Positions 40,712 through 49,700 of a stretch of 64,000 bases of DNA are shown here, piece by piece. The translations under genes were made by a program, and so were the position numbers. The DNA comes from Ruminococcus flavefaciens AE3010 (lineage in GTDB: Bacteria; Bacillota; Clostridia; Oscillospirales; Ruminococcaceae): contig NZ_JAGT01000001.1 in assembly GCF_000526795.1 (NCBI RefSeq), forward strand, positions 2,834,501 to 2,898,500, given 5' to 3'. The stretch's first letter is position 1, and every line of letters begins with the position of its first letter. The notes beneath the pieces are model-generated. The model was not told the origin of the DNA. It searched no databases and worked only from the letters and a program-made list of their open reading frames with translations.

Positions 40712-43054
40712 ATGGATAAGAAATTGTTTATTGAGAAATTCACAGGAAGACTTCCAAAAGACATAAAGAGCGCAACACCGCAGCAGCTTCACGACGCTCT
40801 CGGCAAAACTGTTATGGAGATGTTTGCCGACAGGTGGAGCAGCGCCCGTCAGGAGCACCTTTCAAAGCGCCGTGCAGCCTACCTGTCTATGGAGTTCCTT
40901 GTGGGACGTGCAGTGTACAACGATCTGCTCGTACTCGGTATCTACGACGAGGTGGACGCGGCTTTCAGGGAGCTTGGCATTGACCTTGCAGACCTTGAGG
41001 AAATAGAAGACGCCGCTCTCGGCAACGGCGGTCTGGGCAGACTTGCTGCCTGCTTCCTTGACAGTGCCGCAACTCTGGGACTTCCACTTGACGGCTACGG
41101 CATACGCTATAAGTACGGACTTTTCAAACAATCCATAGTTGACGGCTTCCAGCGTGAGGATATCGACGACTGGACAAAATACGGCGACCCGTGGTCGGTT
41201 CGCTGCGACGAGGACACAGTCCTCATTGAGTACAGCGGTCAGACCGTAAAGGCTGTGCCCTATGATATGCCAATATTCGGCTTCCGCACCGAGAACGTTG
41301 GAACGCTTCGTCTCTGGCAGGCTGAGCCTGTGAAGGAGTTCGACTTCGACGTGTTCAACAAGCAGGACTACCTTGAAGCTTCAAAGGAGAAGATATACGC
41401 CGAGGACATATCCCGTGTACTCTATCCCAACGATGACACAGACGAGGGCAAGAAGCTCCGCCTGAAGCAGCAGTACTTCTTCAGCTGTGCTTCACTCACC
41501 GATATCATAAAGAAGCACAAGGCGAGATACGGAACTCTCGATAACCTTGCGGACTATATTTCCGTACAGCTCAATGATACCCACCCTGTTATCTCTATTC
41601 CCGAGCTTATCAGACAGCTTGTGGACAATGAGGGCTTCACCTTTGAGAGCGCTCTTGAAATGGCTAAGAAAATATTCAACTACACTAACCATACCGTAAT
41701 GCAGGAGGCTCTGGAAAAGTGGCGCACAGACCTTGTGGAGGAGCTGCTGCCACGTATCTATGCAATAATTATCCAGATAAACGAGGCACTTATCGCCGAT
41801 ATGTACGCTATGGGAGTTGAACGCGCTAAAACTGACCGTATCAAGATAATCAAGGGCGATCTTATCCACATGGCGGATATGGCTTGCTATGCTTCCAGCC
41901 ATATCAACGGTGTTGCTGAGATACACACACAGATACTCAAGGACAGTGTGCTCTCCGACTGGTTCAGCCTTTATCCCGAGCGCTTCCGCAATGAGACCAA
42001 CGGCATTACTCAGCGCCGCTGGATAGCCCTTTGCAACAGGGAGCTGTCCACATATATCAGCGAGCTTCTCGGCAATGATGACTGGATAAATGACCTTGAC
42101 AGGCTGAAAGAGCTTGCAAAATATGCCGACGATGAAAATGTTCTCCGCCGCTTCATCGACATCAAGCAGGGCAAGAAGAATCAGCTGGCGAACTTTATCA
42201 AGGCTCACGACGGCATTGAAATTGACGAGAACTCCGTTTTTGATATCCAGATAAAGCGTCTCCATGAGTACAAGAGACAGCTGCTTAACGCCTTTTCTAT
42301 CCTGTGGATTTACTACGGCATAAAGGACGGCAGCATACAGAACTTCCCGCCCACAACCTTTATCTTCGGAGCTAAATCCGCTCCCGGATACCGCCGTGCA
42401 AAGGCTATCATCAAGTTCATCAACGAGGTGGGCAGGGTAGTCTCGGAAGACAAGGATACACGGGACCTCATCAAGGTTGTGTTCGTGCAGAACTACAATG
42501 TTTCCTACGCCGAAAAGCTTGTGGCAGCTGCTGATGTTTCCGAGCAGATATCTACCGCAGGCACTGAAGCCAGCGGCACGGGCAATATGAAGCTCATGCT
42601 CAATGGCGCTGTAACTCTCGGAACCTATGACGGTGCAAATATCGAGATAGTGCAGGAGGCAGGAGAGGAGAACAACTACATCTTCGGTGCTCGTGTTGAA
42701 GACCTGGAGAAGATAGTTCCAGAGTACGACAGCCGCAGCGTTTTCGCAAACGACGCTATGATACGCAGGGTGGTCTCCTCACTTATCGACGGCACTGTTT
42801 CCGACGGCGGCAGCGGCGATTTCCGCGAGCTGTATATGGCTCTCCTTGACGGCGCAAGCTGGCATGCTCCCGACCATTATTATCTCCTCGGAGATATAAG
42901 GGACTACGTGGAGACAAAGCTCCGCTGCATTTACGACTACAGCAATGACAGGCTTGGCTTTGCCCGTAAGCAGTGGCTGAATATGTGCAATGCAGGCAAG
43001 TTCAGCTCCGACAGAACTATTGCCGACTATGCCGAGAATATCTGGGGGATATAA
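40712..43054 (+). CDS. glgP: Glycogen/maltodextrin phosphorylase
   Basis: The 780-residue GT35 enzyme has RRAAYLSMEFLVGRAV, EDAALGNGGLGRLAACFLDS, QLNDTHPVISIPEL and the PLP-lysine region EASGTGNMKLMLNGAVTLGT. It releases glucose-1-phosphate from glycogen or maltodextrin. AAAGGAGG precedes the ATG. It ends just before a repeat region and a strong terminator. Confidence 0.97.
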   Translation: MDKKLFIEKFTGRLPKDIKSATPQQLHDALGKTVMEMFADRWSSARQEHLSKRRAAYLSMEFLVGRAVYNDLLVLGIYDEVDAAFRELGIDLADLEEIEDAALGNGGLGRLAACFLDSAATLGLPLDGYGIRYKYGLFKQSIVDGFQREDIDDWTKYGDPWSVRCDEDTVLIEYSGQTVKAVPYDMPIFGFRTENVGTLRLWQAEPVKEFDFDVFNKQDYLEASKEKIYAEDISRVLYPNDDTDEGKKLRLKQQYFFSCASLTDIIKKHKARYGTLDNLADYISVQLNDTHPVISIPELIRQLVDNEGFTFESALEMAKKIFNYTNHTVMQEALEKWRTDLVEELLPRIYAIIIQINEALIADMYAMGVERAKTDRIKIIKGDLIHMADMACYASSHINGVAEIHTQILKDSVLSDWFSLYPERFRNETNGITQRRWIALCNRELSTYISELLGNDDWINDLDRLKELAKYADDENVLRRFIDIKQGKKNQLANFIKAHDGIEIDENSVFDIQIKRLHEYKRQLLNAFSILWIYYGIKDGSIQNFPPTTFIFGAKSAPGYRRAKAIIKFINEVGRVVSEDKDTRDLIKVVFVQNYNVSYAEKLVAAADVSEQISTAGTEASGTGNMKLMLNGAVTLGTYDGANIEIVQEAGEENNYIFGARVEDLEKIVPEYDSRSVFANDAMIRRVVSSLIDGTVSDGGSGDFRELYMALLDGASWHAPDHYYLLGDIRDYVETKLRCIYDYSNDRLGFARKQWLNMCNAGKFSSDRTIADYAENIWGI

Positions 43055-43130
43055 GCCCTTAGCTATTAGCCGTTAGCCATTAGTTCCGTGTAGGGACGGA
43101 TATTCCAGACATACGCTTTATACAAAAAAT

Positions 43131-43170
43131 CAGTCCGCATTTGTGAGTATTCACAGGTGCGGACTTTTTA
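43131..43170 (+). terminator. Terminator downstream of glgP
   Basis: AGTCCGCA...TGTGA / TCACA...TGCGGACT with a 4-nt loop is followed by TTTTT. Confidence 0.85.
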
Positions 43171-43174
43171 GTTA

Positions 43175-43235
43175 CATTTGTCACTGCGAAAGTGACAAAT
43201 GACATCTTATCAAAGCTCCCCTTATATGGTATGAT
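43175..43235 (+). promoter_or_regulatory. Promoter with adjacent perfect dyad, before the membrane-protein cluster
   Basis: CATTTGTCACT-GCGAA-AGTGACAAATG (43175-43201) is an 11-bp perfect dyad. It ends six bases before a TTATCA (43207-43212)-17-TATGAT (43230-43235) promoter. Its position suggests an activator or repressor site. Confidence 0.6.
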
Positions 43236-43264
43236 AATATCAGAAAAGGAAAGGGGGCGAGGAT

Positions 43265-43651
43265 ATGAAATATCTTCCCACATGGCTGAAAGCCGTATTT
43301 TTCTTATCGTTTTATCCTCTGGTAATTGTTCTGCATTATTGCATTGAAGGAGCTGTAAGCGGGCATAAGGATCTTTTAGATGTTTTATTTGATACGGCGC
43401 CTGCTACGGGTTGGGCAGGCTTTAAAGAAGCGCTTGGCGACTGTATTTTTGTGATAGTATGTATTCCTACGATGCTCATTCCTGTGATAATGTGCGTGAT
43501 AATACATTTGTATACATATGTAAAGATCGCACACGGATGCAGCTGGCACCGCGACGTGGATATAAGCAACGGAGCAAGAAACACGATGATCGCAATGCTG
43601 ATCATATCAGCCTGCTGTTTTTTAGGAACATTTTTGATATTTAGCAAATAA
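43265..43651 (+). CDS. Membrane protein of unknown function (cluster gene 1)
   Basis: The 128-residue product has three hydrophobic helices (residues 9-27, 57-80, 106-126) and a short basic loop. No family is recognised. A GGGGGCGAGG site precedes the ATG. It opens a run of four small membrane proteins. Confidence 0.65.
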   Translation: MKYLPTWLKAVFFLSFYPLVIVLHYCIEGAVSGHKDLLDVLFDTAPATGWAGFKEALGDCIFVIVCIPTMLIPVIMCVIIHLYTYVKIAHGCSWHRDVDISNGARNTMIAMLIISACCFLGTFLIFSK

Positions 43652-43708
43652 AAGCAAGGACATAAAAAAGACTGTGAAAGCTGCGTATTTCTGAAAGGAG
43701 CTGAGCTT

Positions 43709-44221
43709 ATGAATAAGGTGGAAAAGGTTCTTATAGGTTTATTTGGTCTGGGTATATTCGTATATCTTGCCCATTGTATCAAAAGAGGAATGATCTATGG
43801 CTTCAGCGGAGGATTTTTAAGTTATTTTACTTATCCGATATTCTCTGAATACGGATTGATTCTTGCATTATCAGTGATAGGTCTGATAACAGTTTTTATC
43901 GTTCACGCTATCTTAAAAAGGAAAAAAAGAAAAGCGGTTGGCATTACAAAGGCTGACAAGATATGGTTCGTGATATCATTTGTGCCGTTCTCACTTGTCA
44001 TGCTTTACGGAATGTACGGTGCGTTTTTCGGTATTGATTTTCTGTGGTCGAGAAACTACGGACTGGACGGATTTTTGTTAGCAGTTGTTTTCGGCGGCAT
44101 ATTTATAATCCCTGTTCTGCCCCTTTGTATCATATGGCAGGTAATATATCTGGTAACGCGTCACAAGGCTAAAAAGACTGCAATGACAGCAAGCGTTCAG
44201 AATAAGGAGATGAGCTTATGA
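43709..44221 (+). CDS. Membrane protein, paralogue A1 (cluster gene 2)
   Basis: The 170-residue product has four predicted helices. Its start (MNKVEKVLIGLFGLGIFVYL) and end (FIIPVLPLCIIWQVIYLVTR) match those of the next gene, so the two are tandem duplicates. AAAGGAG precedes the ATG. The stop overlaps the next start by ATGA. Confidence 0.7.
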   Translation: MNKVEKVLIGLFGLGIFVYLAHCIKRGMIYGFSGGFLSYFTYPIFSEYGLILALSVIGLITVFIVHAILKRKKRKAVGITKADKIWFVISFVPFSLVMLYGMYGAFFGIDFLWSRNYGLDGFLLAVVFGGIFIIPVLPLCIIWQVIYLVTRHKAKKTAMTASVQNKEMSL

Positions 44222-44697
44222 AAAAGTATGAAAAGTATTTATTGGGCATATTCGGCAGCTGCGGAGTTCTTGCTGTATCATTTTTCCTGTATTCGTGGAT
44301 TGAATTGGAAAAAGGACTCGGTGAGCTTGATGATGAGACAATGGTGGTGTCATTCTGGGGTATATTCCTGTCGTTATTCGGTGTAGCTGCTGTTCTGGTC
44401 TCATGGAGACTGAGAAAACGTGCAGAGGCAGGGGAGAAGCCTATATCAAAGCTGTATAAGTGCAGCTTTCTGCTGTCGTTCCTGCCCTTTGTGCTGCTGT
44501 TGATATATTCCTTTTACGGTATGACGGACGGCTTTACGTTCATGTATTCTACGACCTATGGCGGAGAAGCCTTCTATGAATATTTAGTATGGTACGGAGT
44601 TATTATATTCGGAGCGCTTATCCCTGTTTTTCCGCTGATGATATTCTGGCAGATACTCTATATCGTCAAGAGGATACAGTACAGAAAGAAGGGCTGA
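44218..44697 (+). CDS. Membrane protein, paralogue A2 (cluster gene 3)
   Basis: The 159-residue product (MKKYEKYLLGIFGSCGVLAV..., ALIPVFPLMIFWQILYIVKR) has four helices and is a diverged copy of the preceding protein. Its start overlaps the previous stop, so it is translationally coupled. Function is unknown. Confidence 0.7.
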   Translation: MKKYEKYLLGIFGSCGVLAVSFFLYSWIELEKGLGELDDETMVVSFWGIFLSLFGVAAVLVSWRLRKRAEAGEKPISKLYKCSFLLSFLPFVLLLIYSFYGMTDGFTFMYSTTYGGEAFYEYLVWYGVIIFGALIPVFPLMIFWQILYIVKRIQYRKKG

Positions 44698-44699
44698 AT

Positions 44700-45023
44700 A
44701 TGCCGTCTTTAACGCTGGAAATACTTTTTGTTATTATAGTTGCAATAATTATTATATTCTATGGCAGCGAGAAAAATGATAAAAGATCCCGAACAGATGA
44801 ATACAAAAAACGAGTAGAAAAGCTGAAAAAAAGCACTGAAAATGTGACAGTTTCAGCAAAAACAATATTTGTTATTTGTGGATTGATTGTTTTGTGTCTG
44901 GTTTTTAGTGTTATTATGGCGGAGATAATTCCTAAAATAGGTGATGCTATATTAGAAGGTATATTGCATGCTATATTTGAAAGCTGTATGGGACCCGGAC
45001 ATCATGAATGCAGCTGCGCTTAG
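44700..45023 (+). CDS. Membrane protein with Cys/His tail (cluster gene 4)
   Basis: The 107-residue product has two helices (residues 5-20 and 52-75) and a C-terminus GPGHHECSCA that could bind metal. It starts at the ATG two bases after the previous stop, with AAGGG upstream; the longer frame from 44589 overlaps the previous gene and is not used. No family is recognised. Confidence 0.6.
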   Translation: MPSLTLEILFVIIVAIIIIFYGSEKNDKRSRTDEYKKRVEKLKKSTENVTVSAKTIFVICGLIVLCLVFSVIMAEIIPKIGDAILEGILHAIFESCMGPGHHECSCA

Positions 45024-45095
45024 CAGGGAACGGAGCCCTCGCCGTTCCGCAAAACACATTATATAACCAATGGGACGTCGAGGACGCCGTCCCAT
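45024..45095. repeat. Dispersed palindromes after the first membrane-protein run
   Basis: A GGAACGGAGCCCTCGCCGTTCC hairpin near 45027 and GGGACGTCGAGGACGCCGTCCC (about 45072-45093). Confidence 0.75.
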
Positions 45096-45106
45096 ACAAT
45101 AAAATG

Positions 45107-45142
45107 AAACTCCCCGATACAAACAAGTATCGGGGAGATTTT
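45107..45142. terminator. Terminator hairpin, copy 1 of 3
   Basis: CTCCCCGATAC / GTATCGGGGAG (45110-45120 and 45127-45137) is followed by ATTTT and preceded by A-rich sequence. The same stem recurs at 46356 and 46600. Confidence 0.85.
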
Positions 45143-45162
45143 ATGTTAAAAAATAAAAATAT

Positions 45163-45224
45163 GTAAAGTGAGCTTGACAAGAAATGTAAAGCGTGCTATA
45201 CTAATATTGTAAAGTTAACTTTAC
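45163..45224 (+). promoter_or_regulatory. XRE promoter with three operator dyads at 23-bp steps
   Basis: TTGACA (45174-45179) and TATACT (45197-45202) have a 17-bp spacer. Three 16-bp dyads of the form GTAAAG-N4-CTTTAC lie at 45163-45178, 45186-45201 and 45209-45224 (matches 5/6, 5/6 and 6/6 in the right arm). Their starts are exactly 23 bp apart. The first covers most of the -35, the second most of the -10, the third the transcription start. The pattern suggests tight autorepression. Confidence 0.85.
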
Positions 45225-45247
45225 TTCTTGTAAGAGAGGGTGATGGT

Positions 45248-45454
45248 TTGAAAAATAAGATACAGGAGCTGCGGAAAGCCCGAAAGGTCACGCAGCAGGA
45301 GCTTGCGGACGTCCTCAGCGTCACGCGGCAGACTATAATATCACTTGAAAACGGAAAATACAATGCGTCACTCACGCTGGCTCACAAGGCGGCGCAGTTC
45401 TTCGGCGTTACTATCGAGGAGCTGTTCATATTCGAGGGCGAGGAGAACTTATAA
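45248..45454 (+). CDS. XRE-family small DNA-binding regulator, TTG start
   Basis: The 68-residue protein is a single helix-turn-helix (IQELRKARKVTQQELADVLS, TRQTIISLENGKYNASLTLA), followed by FFGVTIEELF. The start is TTG at 45248, with GAGAGGG 7 bases upstream; a nearby ATG opens only a two-codon frame. It heads an operon with two NTDER-motif membrane proteins, a common arrangement in Firmicutes, and probably represses its own promoter through the three upstream dyads. Confidence 0.9.
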   Translation: MKNKIQELRKARKVTQQELADVLSVTRQTIISLENGKYNASLTLAHKAAQFFGVTIEELFIFEGEENL

Positions 45455-45466
45455 AGGAGAAACATT

Positions 45467-45898
45467 ATGGAGAATTTCAAGAAAAAGATACAGAGAAGAT
45501 TTTATTTATGCCTTATGCTATGCGGTTCGGGTTCTGCAATATACTGGCTGCTGAGTTACCTTATCAAGGATGTTCCTGCCTATTCGCGGGGTATGATATC
45601 TGGTGTTTATACGGGCATTATAGTTATTGCGGTATTTTTGATGATAAAGTATCTGATACTGCTCCGCAGCGAGAGCAAGCTGAAAGCAGAGTACATAAAG
45701 AACACCGACGAGCGAAACATCGAGATTTCCAAGGAGACCATGCGTACAGCTTCAATCATAAATCTTGTGGGTACGGGACTGGCTATTCTGGTAACAGGTT
45801 TTTTCAGCCAAACAGTGAGCACTGCTCTTTTTATTGAATTGACTGCAAGTTCATTGATAACGGTTCTTGTGTTTGCATATTACAATAAGAAGATGTAA
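45467..45898 (+). CDS. Membrane protein with NTDER motif, paralogue B1
   Basis: The 143-residue product has four helices. A cytoplasmic loop carries EYIKNTDERNIEISKETM, and the C-terminus is AYYNKKM. The next gene encodes a paralogue. AAAGGAG precedes the ATG, 12 bases after the XRE stop. Function is unknown; proteins of this kind often accompany small XRE repressors. Confidence 0.75.
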   Translation: MENFKKKIQRRFYLCLMLCGSGSAIYWLLSYLIKDVPAYSRGMISGVYTGIIVIAVFLMIKYLILLRSESKLKAEYIKNTDERNIEISKETMRTASIINLVGTGLAILVTGFFSQTVSTALFIELTASSLITVLVFAYYNKKM

Positions 45899-45919
45899 GG
45901 CGGGATAAGGAGGCTAATC

Positions 45920-46348
45920 ATGGAAGAATTCAGAAGCAAACTTAAAACAAAGATAATGCTGTGCAGGATATTGATAGTCGTATTGTTGATCATATTTATT
46001 GTTCTAAAGATACTGGAGCACAGGAAAGTCCTTCACGGAGATACGAATATCGGCTTCTTTTCCACAGGTATAATAGTATTGGTCATGAATATAATGCGTA
46101 TGAAAAAAGCGTTCAGGGACGAAAAAGCCTTAAAAGAATGGTATATCCGCAATACCGATGAGCGTGTTATCTCCATACAGCTCAAGGCTGCCAACTTCAC
46201 GGCGCTGTTTACGATATTTCTGTTCTGTATAGGTATGATGGCAGCTTCATATATTAACGATACCGTTGCCTATACGCTTGCCGCTGCTTCAGGGATATAT
46301 GTCCTTATTTATCTTGGTTCGCTTGCTTATTTTAATAAGAAGATGTAA
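45920..46348 (+). CDS. Membrane protein with NTDER motif, paralogue B2
   Basis: The 142-residue product has four helices, the loop EWYIRNTDERVISIQLKAAN and the end AYFNKKM, so it is a tandem duplicate of the preceding gene. AAGGAGG precedes the ATG. A terminator follows within ten bases. Confidence 0.75.
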   Translation: MEEFRSKLKTKIMLCRILIVVLLIIFIVLKILEHRKVLHGDTNIGFFSTGIIVLVMNIMRMKKAFRDEKALKEWYIRNTDERVISIQLKAANFTALFTIFLFCIGMMAASYINDTVAYTLAAASGIYVLIYLGSLAYFNKKM

Positions 46349-46351
46349 AAT

Positions 46352-46386
46352 AAAACTCCCCGATACCTGTTCGTATCGGGGAGATA
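46352..46386 (+). terminator. Terminator hairpin, copy 2 of 3
   Basis: CTCCCCGATAC (46356-46366) pairs with GTATCGGGGAG (46373-46383). It ends the XRE operon. The stem is identical to copies 1 and 3. Confidence 0.75.
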
Positions 46387-46560
46387 GTATTTCAGGAGAC
46401 GCCCTCACTTGCAGGGCGTCTCCTCTTCAAAAACAGTCCACCGGACTGTTTTTGAATTCACCTCTTGCGGAGCGCCTGCCGTATTTGGGGCTCTGCCCCA
46501 AACCCTGCCAGAGGCGCTGCCTCTGGACTCTGCCAAAGGGTTGTTAACCCTTTGGAATCC
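46385..46560. repeat. Composite dispersed repeat
   Basis: The stretch contains GACGCCCTC-ACTTGC-AGGGCGTC, AAAAACAGTCC/GGACTGTTTTT, GGGGC-TCTG-CCCC, CCAGAGGC/GCCTCTGG and CCAAAGGGTT-GTTA-ACCCTTTGG. Related pieces lie at 2380-2520 and 14650-14845. It carries no gene. Confidence 0.8.
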
Positions 46561-46596
46561 CTTTCATAAGTTTAGCTGAGTTTATGTGATAAGAAG

Positions 46597-46634
46597 AAAC
46601 TCCCCGATACCTGTTCGTATCGGGGAGTAATTTT
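46597..46634. terminator. Terminator-like hairpin, copy 3 of 3
   Basis: CTCCCCGATAC (46600-46610) / GTATCGGGGAG (46617-46627), followed by TAATTTTAT. No gene ends directly before it, so it may be a duplicate or a relic. Confidence 0.7.
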
Positions 46635-46670
46635 ATATTCGTTTGTACATAGTACACGTTAAACTGCCGT

Positions 46671-46762
46671 AAGCGAAAGCAGACTTTCCGTTTTGCAGAG
46701 AGTAAGCGAGCTTGCGAGCGTCAACGTGGCAAGGCAGCGCGGACACCGCGCCGTCACGCTGC
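46671..46762 (+). repeat. Left inverted repeat flanking the PFOR gene
   Basis: This arm contains TGCCGTAAGCGA, AGAGTAAGCGAGCTTGCGAG, CGTCAACGTGG, AGGCAGCGCGG and GTCACGCTGC, in this order. The reverse complement of 50773-50896 has the same blocks in the same order, with an extra 25 bases near the end. Confidence 0.8.
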
Positions 46763-46767
46763 TTTAA

Positions 46768-49700
46768 TTACTTCTCAGCGAGCTTTGTGAGGTAAGCGTA
46801 ACGGTTTGTTGCAGTCTCCTCAGCCTTAGCAAAGAGCTCCTTAGCACGGTCTGGGAATGAACGTGTGAGTGCGCTGTAACGAGCCTCGTTCATGATGAAG
46901 TCCTGATAAGACTCTGTAGGAGCCTTGGAATCCAGCTGGAATGGGTTCTTGCCCTCAGCAGCCAGACGAGGATCATAACGGAAGTTGTTCCAATAGCCGC
47001 ACTTAACAGCCTTCTCCATCTCAGCCTGACAGTTAGTCATACCGCCCTTGATAGAGTGCATCTCACAAGGTGCATAGCCGATGATGAGTGATGGGCCCGG
47101 ATAAGACTCAGCTTCCTTGATTGCCTTGAGTGTCTGGTTCATATCAGCACCCATAGCGATCTGTGCAACATAGATGTAGCCGTAGCTCATAGCGATATCA
47201 GCAAGACGCTTCTTAGCGATTGCCTTACCTGCTGCTGCGAACTGTGCGACCTGACCGATGTTGGATGACTTGGAAGCCTGTCCGCCTGTATTTGAGTAAA
47301 CCTCGGTATCGAATACCATGATGTTTACATCTTCGCCTGTAGCGAGAACGTGGTCAAGACCACCGAAACCGATATCATAAGCCCAGCCGTCACCGCCGAA
47401 GATCCATACGGACTTCTTGGAGAGGTAGTTCTTGTTTTCAAGGATATCTGTCTTCTTATCGCACTTGCAGTCACACTTTTCGAGCTCAGCAACGAGTGCA
47501 GCTGTTGCAGCTGTATTCTTTGCGCCGTCGTTAACTGTTGCAAGGTACTCGTCAGCAGCAGCCTTTACCTCAGCAGTTGCCTTGTCGCTTGCAGCGATCT
47601 CCTTGACTTCTTCGATGAGTCTCTCACGGATAGCCTTCTGACCGAGATACATACCGAGACCGTGCTCAGCGTTGTCCTCGAACAGTGAGTTAGCCCATGC
47701 AGGACCGTGACCGTTTGCATCAACAGTATATGGTGAAGTTGCAGCAGGACCGCCCCAGATCGAAGAACATCCTGTTGCGTTGGAAATATACATTCTTGAA
47801 CCGAAGAGCTGAGTGATGAGTCTTGCATATGAAGTCTCAGCACAGCCTGCGCATGAACCTGAGAATTCAAGAAGAGGCTTCTTGAACTGGCTGGAAATAA
47901 CGTTAGCATCTGTTGCTACATCTGTCTTCTCTGTAACCTTTGCAACACAGTAATCGAATACTGCCTGCTGTGGCTCCTGAGACTCTCTTGGAACCATCTT
48001 GAGAGACTTAGTCGGGCAGACACCGATACATACGCCGCAGCCCATGCAGTCCATAGCGGAAATAGCAAGTGTATACTTGTAGTCGCTCTTTACGATCGGC
48101 TTAGGAGCGATCTTGATGTTTTCAGGAGCAGCAGCTGCCTCAGCTTCTGTCAGAGCGAAAGGACGGATAGTTGCGTGAGGGCAAACAAATGAACACTTGT
48201 TACACTTTGCGCATGTATCCTGATTCCACTCGGGAACCATAACAGCAACGCCGCGCTTCTCGTATGCGGAAGCACCCTGCTCGAATGTACCGTCAACGTG
48301 ATCTGAGAATGCAGAAACAGGAAGTGTATCGCCGAGCATCTTGCCTACAGGGTTCATGATGCCTTCAACCATCTTGACGAGCTTCTCTGCGCCCTCGAGC
48401 TTAGCAGGCTTGGAGTTATCAACAGCATTTGCCCACTCAGCAGGAACATCTACCTTGACATAAGCGTTTGCGCCTGCGTCGATAGCCTTCTCGTTCATCT
48501 GAACGATCTCGATACCCTTCTTCATGAACTTCTGAGCCTTCTCCTTCATGTAGCCGATTGCCTCAGCCTCTGGGAGAACCTTTGAAAGTGAGAAGAATGC
48601 AGACTGGAGAATTGTATTTGTACGCTTGCCAAGACCGATCTCCTGAGCAAGGTCGATTGCGTTAACCAGATAGAGCTGGATATTGTTCTTTGCGATATAC
48701 TGCTTTGTGTCAGCTGTAAGGTGCTGCTCGAGCTCCTCGGGCTTCCACTGGCAGTTGATAAGGAATACACCGCCGGGCTTTACGTCGTTGACCATCTTGT
48801 AGCCCTTGAGTATGTATGATGGGTTGTGACAGGCAACAAAGTCAGCCTTGTTGATGTAGTAAGGGCTCTTGATAGGCTTATCACCGAAACGCAGATGTGA
48901 GATAGTGATACCGCCTGTCTTCTTTGAGTCATACTGGAAGTAAGCCTGAACGTACTTGTCAGTGTGGTCGCCGATGATCTTGATAGAGTCCTTGTTTGCG
49001 CCAACAGTACCGTCGCCGCCGAGACCCCAGAACTTGCACTCGATAGTGCCCTCTGCTGCTGTGTTGGGAGCATCCTCCTCAGCGAGAGAGAGGTTTGTAA
49101 CATCGTCAACGATACCCAGTGTGAACTGCGGCTTAGGATCAGCCTTTGCCAGCTCTGCATAAACAGCAAATACAGATGCAGGAGGAGTATCCTTGGAACC
49201 GAGACCGTAACGGCCGCCGATAACCTTGATACCGTTTCTGCCTGTAGCATTGAGAGCTGCAACTACATCGAGGTAGAGAGGCTCACCGAGAGAGCCCGGC
49301 TCCTTGGTTCTGTCGAGTACAGCGATTGTCTTTGTTGTTGCAGGGATAGCCTCAACGAGCTTTTCAGCTGAGAAAGGACGGAACAGACGAACCTTAACGA
49401 TACCGACCTTCTCACCCTTCTTGTTCAGGTAGTCGATAACTTCCTCAGCAACGTCACAGATAGAGCCCATTGCAACGATTACGCGCTCTGCGTCAGCTGC
49501 ACCGTAGTAATTAAAGAGCTTATAGTCAGTGCCGAGCTTTTCGTTAACCTTGCCCATGTACTCCTCAACGATACCGGGAACAGCATTGTAGTAGGAGTTG
49601 CAAGCCTCACGGTGCTGGAAGAAGATATCTCCGTTTTCGTGAGAACCGCGCATTGTTGGTTTTTCAGGATTAAGAGCACGGTCGCGGAATGCCTTTACAG

